64,000 bases of DNA from Catenaria anguillulae PL171 (taxonomy: Eukaryota; Blastocladiomycota; Blastocladiomycetes; Blastocladiales; Catenariaceae). The notes beneath the pieces were generated by a model that did not search any database, was not told the DNA's origin, and saw nothing but the letters and a program-made list of their open reading frames with translations. The position numbers and the translations under genes were made by a program. The stretch is taken from positions 1 through 64,000 of the forward strand of contig MCFL01000034.1 of assembly GCA_002102555.1 (NCBI GenBank), given 5' to 3'. Positions 46,805-56,222 of the stretch are shown here, in pieces (position 1 is the stretch's first letter; each line of letters starts with the position of its first letter).

Positions 46805-47650
46805 AAGCCAATGGTGTGCCCCGGCCGTGTCCTACCGAAGTGAGACCGATTGAATTAGCTGCATATGAACCTCCCCGCCCACTCACAACGTTAATTGAGT
46901 CAACCTCGGGAGAAGCCCGCGATCTGTGATCAGGGTCCAAGTATTGGTCCAAGCAAAACCGGGCCGCAATGTTTTACCCTGATCTGGCTGTTCAGGCAAT
47001 TTTTTTTTTTGGTTTCTGCGAAAATGATCTCAGATCGCCACTAAGTGCACATACGCCGACCCCCATTTTGCCAGGGCAATCTTCACCCACATCTCGAGGT
47101 TTATTCTTCCCTGGATCCCTGGACGTGTTTCGTTTATATCGCTGATTTGTGCAACCCCACCCTCCCATTTAGCCGCTTCCACGCACATGCACCCAGCGTT
47201 GCCCACCAGTGCGGACACGTTCGGCAAAACCGCAACCACTGAGACGCACGTCATCAATACACAAGCATGGTAAATTGGGCGTGCATGTGGCCGCAGTCAA
47301 GTGGAAAAATAGTGCAAGCTTTGCACGATGTTACCCTCACGTCAAGTATGCCAACCACGCTTGGTCAGAAAAGCAGTCAATATTCCGTGTCATTCCGTCC
47401 GCAGGGGCGCTAGATGCGAGCGTAGCGGCTGGACTGTTCCTGTCGGTCTTTACTGAGCTTGCGCTTGAAGGAATGCCTTGGCTTCTTCACAAAGCTTCAC
47501 ATTTCGCCTCATCGGCGTGTCTGCACGACTCCACGCACCTGATCCGCGATCATTGCTGCTTGTTACCATGTTCGCAGAAGCTCGCAGCTTGGCGCGTTGC
47601 TATGGACCATTACGTGCAGATCGGGTCAAGCGTCAAGTCGGAGAAGCCGA

Positions 47651-47667
47651 GGGGGGGGGGGGGGGGG
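47651..47667. repeat. G17 homopolymer tract
   Basis: The longest homopolymer in the window, seventeen G on the + strand, in the middle of the gene-poor region. Confidence 0.9.
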
Positions 47668-49151
47668 ATAACGGCTTGAGATGCAAAAGAGGAGTGACAG
47701 GAAACGAGACCAGTTTCGCATCCCATGACCTGCCCTAGCCAGAATCATGATTCCATGGTAAATCGTCAATGTCACACACATGCATGTCGCGCCTGGTTGC
47801 TTGATTGGGAAACCTCCGCGAGCTCTTGTATGCATGGTGAGTCAGAGGACGCTGGTTCCGACAGCGATCTGCGCGAGCGACCTTCGTTGCTCTGGGACGG
47901 TTGATGGTCCTGCTGGATGGGCTATAGATTCCAGAAATTTCAGAACAGTCAAGGATGTTCGACCGCAATATCCATGACAAATAAAGCAGGTTTGCTGAAG
48001 CAGGTATATTGGTTGATTCCAATTCGTGGGAGTTACCGCGCGCAGAAGCATTTCAACGTTGCACAGCCCGCGTGGGGTGGCTGCCCACGTTCAGACAAGC
48101 AAATGAAACTGGCAGGCGGGGCGTGAGTACTGTAAGCGCCAGTAGTAATTTTCAGGACCAAAGCACTGCCCAAATTCAGCTCAAGTTGATGGCCAAGTGA
48201 CCCTCGCATCGGCTGAGATACTCCACGAGTTCAAGTGCGTCATAGACGCATTGATTGACGGCCAATCACTGTGAAGAATGACACGAGCCCTGCCCCCGTT
48301 TAGGGGCTCCGGGCAGCGGCATGCTTTTTGTTGCGAACACGTTTGCCACTGACAGGCCTCGGGGGGATCGATCAGGATCGAGCCAAACCTGGGGGACCCA
48401 TGACCTCGACCCCTGGACGCCACTTGCGAACAGAGCATGCGCAAGGCTGAAACGCATGATCGGAAATTGACAATGCATTTCCCAGATTTGCTCCGCACAA
48501 AAGTCGTGGCCGGGGAATCAGAAAGCGGAAAAGAATCGCAAGCAACTTGGGCAAATCTGGCCTTTCATCGTGGTTCGCGATACACACATTTTTGCGCATC
48601 TCTCAACAAGTTTGTGGGCAATGGTGAGTAACGATGTGACTCCGCAGGCCGGCCAGGGTAATGGCTTTCATGCACTCTTTCATATTTCTTCGTTGCCGGC
48701 ATCCATCGACACCCAGCGGCGGCTGCACCGCCGTATCATCCGCCCGTAAACGGTGAATGCGATGTTTTAAGAGAGGAATAATATTATTCCAGCCGCTTTC
48801 CCTTTCGGTTGTTTGGTGCCACGGGTCGCATCATCGCACTCTGGTAAGTGGATCCCCTCGAAACCCATTGCCCCTGTTCACGTTTAAGGTTTCACCTCTG
48901 CTTGGCAGACCCGCTTTCGGCTTTCCGGATAAGTCGCCATGCGCGGAAACATAAATTGTTCCTTGCCGTTTCAGCCTACATAATTTTGCTGGCATGCCCG
49001 CGCCAGAAGCAGCGAGAAATTTAAGAATCGGTTCGACCCCGAAACCGCAACCCAAACCCAACCGAGCCCTTTGCAGCCCTGTTACTAGCCTCTCTCTCCA
49101 TCGATTCTTCTGTTCAGTGGCCATCGAACTTCGCATATACATTTGCCTATC

Positions 49152-50200
49152 ATGCCCTCCACCTCTGCATTCCACCTCGATCACCATCAAGGGTCTGCAC
49201 AGACCTTGGATGCTTTGCACCCCCTGCCTTTGCCCACTTGGTTCCACCAAGCAGAGCAAGACATTGTCTCTCTCCTCCACCATCTTGGCCAGCAGCAACA
49301 GCAGCAGCCAGAGCAACCGGCCCAGCCCAACACCGACCAACTGGCCGCTTCCTCCGTCTTGCCTTCAGCTTTGACGGCCGTGTATGCGGTCTCCATCGAC
49401 AGCCACGACCACCGTTCGCATAACCTGTCAAATCGCGTGTCATGCCATGACTTGTACCACCCGGGTTTCGCAGCCTTTCAGCAAGTTTATCGCCTGCTTT
49501 CTGCCCTTGATCGGTTTAATACGTCCCTCACCGTACGCGACCATGACTTGTTTGCCGATCATGACTCGCTTCATCTGATTGCTGCTTGACATTCGCTCAC
49601 CGCACCCTGCTTGATTGTTTATATTTTTTCTTCCGCCAGGAGCACTTCTTTTACTCGCGCTTTGGCATCCACCGGTCTCGGTTGCACCAGCTGCTCGACC
49701 TCAGCAGCCCTCGGCCAAGGTCCTCGGTCGCGCCGCCATCGGACAACCGATCCTTGCACCCGGGTAACCAGCTGTCATATGCATCAGCTGCGTCGGGTAT
49801 TTCTACAACCGCCCACGATCAGGACCTGCGTTGGGGCCAGGGTGCAGACATCATTCATGTGCGTGTCTTGTCTGCCGCAAGACTTTATTGCTGCCTTTGA
49901 AGCGCGGACTGGACTAACGCGTGCATCGTTCGCTCGCACACGCTTGAGAGAGAATAGTCCCAAGAAGACCCTTTGCCGGAGCCGCCCAAAGCCCCGCTTG
50001 TTCAGGGTGCCTGTCGCCGCGGCATACCACCACCGTCGACAACATGGGCAACCTTTGACTGCTCCCGGCCACACTACCCGCAAGTCGTATTGCCTCCACC
50101 GGTGTCGATGCCTGGCCTTCCCGCTTTCCCGGCAAACCAGTCACCTTACCCGTTGGCGCCGGCGCCCTCCTTTTCCTCCTCCTCAGCGTTTGGCGCTTGA
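49152..50200 (+). CDS. Orphan protein A of a related pair
   Basis: Three exons (49152-49532, 49640-49858, 49958-50200) give 280 residues. The ATG at 49152 is the first in frame. An amphipathic helix (AEQDIVSLLHHLG) precedes a Gln6 run and a polar linker. A second helix, FAAFQQVYRLLSALDRFN, ends exon 1. Exon 2 begins EHFFYSRFGIHRSRLHQLLD. The tail is Pro/Ser-rich and ends in SFSSSSAFGA. The second intron carries a clear branch site, ACTAAC, about 40 bp before its acceptor. No known domain is recognised. The gene at 51631 has a similar SRFG block directly after an intron in the same place and phase. Confidence 0.6.
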
Positions 50201-50253
50201 GATTTCAAGTTGAGTGGTTGTCACCCTCAATAACCCATTCCTAATCCCGTATT

Positions 50254-50267
50254 CCCCCCCCCCCCCC
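50254..50267. repeat. C14 homopolymer tract
   Basis: Fourteen consecutive C about 55 bp downstream of the stop codon of orphan gene A. Confidence 0.9.
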
Positions 50268-51391
50268 GCCCCGCAACCCTACAAACCGGCCGCGCCTCTT
50301 GGCATTCCAACTGCCTGGCGTTGCACGCCATTTGACATTCCTCCCTCTAAATGCCTCTCTTTCCCTACATTCCCACTATTGCTCGTTCCTTTCTCTTGCC
50401 CATGTCCGCTTTTGGTCCTGAGTTTCTTGTGACGTATTCCGCTTCAGCATACACGCTCGCGCCCCAGCATTCCCTCCTGTTTTGGCTTGGCACATGCAGT
50501 CGACCAGCTGTCAAGTTTGCGTTCTCATTACTTTTGCACAATGGATGATTCCGCTTATTCCAGTTCTTTGACTTGTGTTTCCCTCCACTACTTCTTTTGA
50601 TTTCCATCCTTGGCGTTCCGCATCTGTTTCCTGCTGGGCGTGTTCTGTCCCCCCTTGTCTTGTTTGATTTCCCTGATCTCGCACGTATTTTGTGCAAGTG
50701 TAGTGTTTTCTGTTTTAAGTAAGATACATTTGATCTTTCTGCAGCACATGCATGCAACAACCGATATTCTCTTAGCCGTTTCTGCTTGTCAGGGAGGCGT
50801 TCATCTCCATGGTCTTGCCAGGCCAGAGCCATTGCTTGGCTGCTTGCCCATTGTGTGCAACAGAACCCTTTAACAAGAAAGCCGCTCAATCAAGTAAATA
50901 GATACATCTTTTTGCAACAGAAGAAATCGAAGAGGTTGAACAAGGAAGGATCTGGGGCGCCAATGCGACAAAATGGAGGTTGGAGGCGCGCGTGGGCCAA
51001 CGTTCAAATCGTATACACAGCAATATTGCTCACGGCGGCCAGTTCCCAGCGTCAAGCACCCGTCCTCTGTTAGGATAGTAGTCAGGCCGATGAACTGATC
51101 ATGACGGTTAAATGACCTGTCCCGCTTTTCTTATTGGATTTTGAACAACTCAAAGCTAAACCGTGAGACAGAGACGCGTCCAAGGAGTTCCCATCTTCTC
51201 CCTCATTCGTTGCTAAAGCCACATTCGTTGTTCTATCCAATAAACCAGTGCAGTGGATTGCAATAGACGGCACGCATGACCAAGAGGCCAGTGGGCGATG
51301 ATGACCCAACCCACGGGTGCCCCAATTAGCCGCAAAAGACCTCGTCGGTCTTGGTGGGATGAGGAGAATCGAAGCCATAATGAGGCGGCAT

Positions 51392-51400
51392 GGGGGGGGG
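51392..51400. repeat. G9 homopolymer tract
   Basis: Nine consecutive G upstream of orphan gene B. Confidence 0.9.
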
Positions 51401-51630
51401 TTCTGCCGCCGATAAGTTGTGCCTGTTTGTGCTCTGCGTTTGGACTGCACTTGCCAGACCGCAAAAGTGTTGCCAGGGCCAGTCGCACCATGCATGCTTT
51501 AAACACCCCCGTCGCCCAGCACCGCAATGCATGTCGGGCTGCAAACCGACTATGCAATCCCGTCTGTCGATGAATCATCCCAAGCACCTTTAGTATTGTG
51601 CATCGGCCACTTTCTGCGCATCCAACTTCA

Positions 51631-52686
51631 ATGACCAGTGAATCATTTACTCGTGATGGTCACGCCCGCCTTCTGCGGCTCGAGGAGGCAATCATTGCCT
51701 TCCTTGCGCTGGAGCCGCCTTCTACTACTTGTACTAGTCCCCGCGATGAAGTCGACGCAGCAGTCAGTCAGTCGCGACAAAGATGGGAAACTGGGCTCTT
51801 GGCTATTCACGAGTTGCACCAAGACGAGTTGTTTCGATTTGCGGCGCCACCTGACAATCAATCTGTGGTGCGTAATACAACCCTTTCTATCATATCCTAC
51901 AATGTGTCTAGTGGTATAGTGATATTCAAATGTCTCAAGAATTGTCGCGGACAGGGAACATACTTTCATTCGCGATTTGGTTTAGCACAAGGGGATCTAT
52001 CCGACATGCTCGAATGCGCTCAAGTTCTCATTGACCTGCGCTCGCTGCCAGCCGCCCTTGAATCGCCACCTTGTCCCGAGCCATGCCAGACGCCACCGCA
52101 AGAGCTACCCTCGCTCCCCCCGCCACCAAGCATGGATGTCGCCTTGGCCATTGGCGCAGCAGCGCCGAGCCGGAATGCACGCCAGCAACTCTGGGCGGAA
52201 ATTGTCCGGTCTTTGGTTCCTTTGGATGATGCCGCTACCGACTCAACAGTCACGGCTGCATCCACTTCACCATTACCGCTGCTCTCGGTTCCAATCGCGG
52301 CCGTGACTCCGTTCCACGTGCACTTGGTCGCGTCCACCTTGTTCCCGTCATCTGGAACAAGCACACCGGGCAGCCTTTACACCCCCAATCGTGGACGCTG
52401 GACGTCGGCAAGTGCGAGCAACAACACAAGCCCAACATTGCCCGCAACTCAAGTACACGACGACACCCACGTTGGCCAACCGCCCTGCGCGCCAGTCGTG
52501 TCTCGCGCTCGGCGATGTGAGCCGTGTCCAAGAGCCAACAGCCCGCTGTCGCTGCTGTCGGCGCCCGTGCCAAGCATAGAGTTGCCAATGCCTGTTCCAT
52601 TGCCGCGTCGCCAACCCACCCTCGTAGAGGAGCAGGTGCAAAAAGAGGACTCTAGTGAGTTGGAATCCGTTCCGCCTTCACTGTAG
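51631..52686 (+). CDS. Orphan protein B of a related pair
   Basis: Two exons (51631-51867, 51955-52686) give 322 residues. The intron is open in frame, so it could be mistaken for coding, but it has a GTGCGT donor and CAG acceptor. Removing it brings a polar linker directly to GTYFHSRFGLAQGDLSDML. This mirrors the EHFFYSRFG block of orphan A. An N-terminal helix (LLRLEEAIIAFLALE) also sits where A has its first helix. The remaining 190 residues are Pro/Ser/Ala-rich and probably disordered. No known domain is recognised. The gene is convergent with the BCS1-like gene. Confidence 0.6.
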   Translation: MTSESFTRDGHARLLRLEEAIIAFLALEPPSTTCTSPRDEVDAAVSQSRQRWETGLLAIHELHQDELFRFAAPPDNQSVVRNTTLSIISYNVSSGIVIFKCLKNCRGQGTYFHSRFGLAQGDLSDMLECAQVLIDLRSLPAALESPPCPEPCQTPPQELPSLPPPPSMDVALAIGAAAPSRNARQQLWAEIVRSLVPLDDAATDSTVTAASTSPLPLLSVPIAAVTPFHVHLVASTLFPSSGTSTPGSLYTPNRGRWTSASASNNTSPTLPATQVHDDTHVGQPPCAPVVSRARRCEPCPRANSPLSLLSAPVPSIELPMPVPLPRRQPTLVEEQVQKEDSSELESVPPSL

Positions 52687-52815
52687 CATTAACTTATGAC
52701 GTTCAGACATTTCAACGTATAATCATAAACATGTCAGTCTTGCATGATGATCGAAGAAGCAAGGGGGCCAGTCAAAAGGTATAAATGTACATATAGAGTG
52801 TTGGATCGTTTACAA

Positions 52816-54908
52816 TTACATGTCAACCAGCTCGTGCATGGTCCTCAGCTCGGTGATGTTCGCAACGGCCGCCATTGGGTCCTCACGGTATCGCATCAAA
52901 AAGCCGACCACCTGTGCGGGCGACACGTTGGACTCGCGATGGTACCACGCGGAATCCATCACTTCCTCCTCATCACCGCTGCCTTGCTCGCCCTCCTTGC
53001 TCGCCCTCCTTGCACTCGCACCCGTAATCCTTGCCGCTGGCTGTGGATCCTTTGCCCTCATTGGCCTCCTTGTCGTCCTTGCCCGCCTTTGCCTTGACCT
53101 TGATCCTGGCCACCTCCCTGGCCACGGCCCGCTCGGCCACCTTGACCTCATCCGCATTGCTGCCGTCTTCCCACATCATGAACCTGCGCGTCAACTCAAT
53201 GGCAATCGCGGGCGTTGCGTTGCCGAGGTACATTTTGCGGTCAATGCGACCAGGACGCAAAATGGCCGGGTCCAAGTTGGTCGAGTTGGTCGTCATGAAC
53301 AGCAACCGGCCTTCGCTGGCAATCACGCCGTCGAGCACGTTGAGCAGCGTGGAAAGCGAGATCTTGGAGTTCATTTCGGGGGCAGTGTACCGGTACTTGC
53401 CGTCGTCCGAGTCATCATCCGACTCGTTGTCCGAGTCGTCATCCGAGTCAGACTCGGACGTGGACGCCGAATCGCCGTTGGGTTGAAGCGTGGCCGCGGT
53501 GCTCGAGTCGTCGGTGGCAGCCTCGACCGCCGGGGGATCCAAGGTGCCCGTCGAGTCGGTGGCAGTGTTGGTTGCATCCGCGGTTGACTTGGACTTGGAC
53601 GACTTGCGCTTGCGCTTTCGCTTCTTGTTGCTATCCTCGGCGTCGTCGTCAGAGTCGGATGAGTCCGAGTCCGAGTCTGAATCGGAATCGGAATCGGAAT
53701 CCGAGTCGCTGTCCGAGTTGGCCTTGTTGAACAAGGTGTGAATGTCCTCCAAGAGAATGATGCAGCGGGTCGGGGCCTCAATGAGCAGTTGCAGGAGGTT
53801 GTAGTCATCAAAGGCGTTGGAGCCCAGACTGAGGACGTAGATGGGCAGGTTGAGCGAGCCGGCGAGGGCAACAACGAGACTCGACTTGCCCGTTCCGGGT
53901 GGTCCATACACTGAATGTTTGGTGAATTAGGAAATGGAGGTGAGCTTGCTGTATCCAGTGCCAGCGACGACAGAATGCACAAAAAAACGTACAAAGGTAT
54001 CCACGGCGGTAAGGCAACCCGGTCTGCGTGTAAAACTTTGCCGACCGCATAAACTGCTTGACGTCGCGCACCAAATCCTCCTTGACCTTGGCATCAAGCA
54101 CGACCGAGTCCAAGGGCCTGCTGGGCCGTGACGACAACTTGCACCAGTTGCCATACCGGTCACCCGTGTAAATGGTGGTGCACGCCAAATCCCTGGCTTG
54201 CGACTTTGCCCGAATAGAGTTGAGCAGCGGCAGCACGGCCTTGCGCGACAAGCCCAGCGTGTACAAGGTCATGGTCTCGCTCGTGACGGTACTGGTGCGA
54301 CCGTACTCGGTCACGGACAATTCCTTGGTGGAGCGCGCCATCATAAACAGCCGCCACTTGAACCAAAAGAAGTGAATGCCTGCCGATGGGAAAAAGTAAA
54401 GTGGGCGCGGAATGGCGTTTGTGACGCACACACTGGTCGACGACGCATCGGACCGGCCATCATCGTTGTCGTCAATGGCAAAGGTGACAACGGGATCATT
54501 GTCATTGTCGCTATCGCCGTCGTCGTCGGCAAACGGGCGTGCCTTGGCAGTGGCTACGAGCTGCGTGCACGCCCGGCCGTAATCGTTTTCTTGCGCGAGC
54601 CATTCCATGGCCCAGGTGAAGAGCTCGTCGCGCGAGTCGAGCTCGAGTCGCACCGTGATTTTGCTTGCGATGAAGTTGAAGACGGTCGACGAGGTGGCGC
54701 GGACGCCACGGGCAAGCAAGGATGTCAGGACGCGGGTCAGCAGCAGCTGGGTGCGGGTGTGGGCAAATGGATCGTGGCCCGAGGCGGCGGTTGGCGGAAG
54801 GGCCGACAGCGGCGACTCGCCAATGACGATCTCGGAGAGCAGCGAGGTGGCGAGCGTCAGGAAGCGGGCGGGCTTGGCCGCGGGAACAATGTCGGTGGCG
54901 GCGGTCAT
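52816..54908 (-). CDS. BCS1-like mitochondrial AAA ATPase (frame broken near the C-terminus)
   Basis: This is a member of the Bcs1 family of AAA ATPases. Bcs1 itself moves the folded Rieske protein across the mitochondrial inner membrane. Exon 1 (54908-53993) carries the BCS1 N-terminal domain, including KITVRLELDSRDELFTWAME and GDRYGNWCKL, and ends in GLPYRRGY. Exon 2 starts at 53910 with the Walker A motif GPPGTGKSS, then Walker B IILLEDIH, and later LLFMTTNSTNLDPAILRPGR. Between Walker B and that segment lies an unusual insertion of about 110 residues, rich in Ser/Asp with a KKRKRKRK patch (53395-53725). Near 52985-53015 a 13-bp tandem duplication shifts the frame by +1. The conserved tail ending ELVDM continues in the new frame. 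Confidence 0.85.
52984..53010. repeat. 13-bp tandem duplication in the BCS1-like gene
   Basis: The unit TTGCTCGCCCTCC occurs twice in a row on the + strand. Thirteen is one more than a multiple of three, so the second copy shifts the frame by one base. With a single copy the protein reads through without interruption into its conserved C-terminal tail. Confidence 0.85.
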
Positions 54909-56222
54909 GGCGGTAACGATGGACCACCTTACTCTTACTCGTGGCTAGTCGGTCTAGTTGGTCGGCACGGATGTTGGAAAGAACGGCCAAGTGCATGGAT
55001 CAGGCGGCGAGTGCACCTGCTTGGGGACTTGGATGGCGGAAGGCATGAGGGGTGGGCCGTGTATTTGAGGGTGCGACGGTGGCCTGGCCTGTGTGAAATG
55101 ACGAGCTGCCGAGTCACTGCGATTGCGATTGCGATTGCGGTGCATCCTGCATCCATTGTTTACTTCCTTATTCAACGTGTTTGCTGATGAGAGGAGACTA
55201 GTTTGGCTCCCTTTCGCCTTCCGCGTGAGACTACGTATGTAAATACATAGGAAGAGCTCCCAAGCACACCAGCCCAGACCCCACAGGCCTGGGCCCGAGG
55301 CGCGAGTGTTTGCGGTGTTCCTTTGCTTTGTCCAACCTCCTGCAATCACTCTGGCCAAGGCGGCAGCGTGGGAACGACGCCATCATGGTAGGCTTCAACG
55401 GTAGGTATGTACTTGCCCTCCAAGTCGAATACGGCGGCACGTCCATCATAAGTGAGTCACGACGGACGCATTGGGTCGCTTTCGGACCCTGCAGAGTGCT
55501 AATGCGCCAACCAGCTTCTCTTGAGGCTCGCTCACTTGATTTGTCGACACTGCCGTGGCATCACGGCGCCCAACCCATGCCGACCTCCCGATCCGATTTG
55601 AGCACAATGGTTCAACTTTGATTCAAGGCAAGGCAATAGACGAAAGGCAGCGCCGGCCATAGGACCCAATGGGTCGGTCGAGCGTGTTGGGTCGCTTTCA
55701 GGTCGTCTTTGTCCTTTCTCATGATCAAAGGCCGCGAGGAACGTCAGCCGTCGAGCCAAGTAAGTACCTACTCGCTCGACCCGGTCGTGAAGACATGGGA
55801 GGACAATGAGCCAGCGACGCAGTTGACCAGTCACACTTCGGATCGACGGCCCACGCTTGATGATGGTGCGTTGCGAAAATCGAAACTCTCTCAGCATGGC
55901 ATATGAGGCAGTCTAAAAGAATCGTCTGACGCTTTGCAAAGCTCGACCTGCTACTTCCGGCATTTGGCATCAATATCCTCCTTTGCGCTTTTCAATTGTT
56001 CGTCTTGCTCTCTCATTCTTGCCATTCTCCTCCCGTTCGTGCACAACCCACACTTTGAGTCAACCCAGGATCGACAGGCGTCTCGCACTTACCCTGCCCG
56101 TGGATGACAAAACGATCACACTCTGCTTGAAAGCTTGCAAATATCCCTCTAATTTGTACTCTTTTTGCCGTAGTCTTTGTGCCCAAGCATTCTGTTTCAT
56201 TGATCCTTGTGTTCATTCCATC
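54909..56222. promoter_or_regulatory. Divergent promoter region of the BCS1-like and SR-protein genes
   Basis: About 1.3 kb between divergent starts. The frame open upstream of 56223 has no coding character and is probably the 5' leader of the SR-protein gene. No named element is seen. Confidence 0.45.

Larger units (their letters stand above)
46412..49151. other. Long gene-poor region
   Basis: About 2.7 kb without a credible gene on either strand. A 116-residue frame at 46579-46929 looks like 3' UTR read by chance. The region contains a G11 run (46794-46804), a T11 run (47000-47010) and a G17 run (47651-47667). No tRNA or rRNA pattern was found by eye; a long non-coding RNA cannot be excluded. 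Confidence 0.5.
50201..51630. other. Intergenic region between the two orphan genes
   Basis: About 1.4 kb. It begins with a T/C-rich 3' UTR-like stretch holding a C14 run (50254-50267). A G9 run (51392-51400) lies about 230 bp before the next start codon. No gene is supported. Confidence 0.5.

Noticed and set aside
46579-46929. 116-codon frame after the WC-2-like gene
   Set aside because: Composition is erratic, it contains a G11 run and it lies in the expected 3' UTR; no domain or splice partner is visible.
53490-53741. Ser/Glu-rich frame on the + strand opposite the BCS1-like gene
   Set aside because: It is the antisense shadow of the Ser/Asp repeat encoding the insertion on the - strand.
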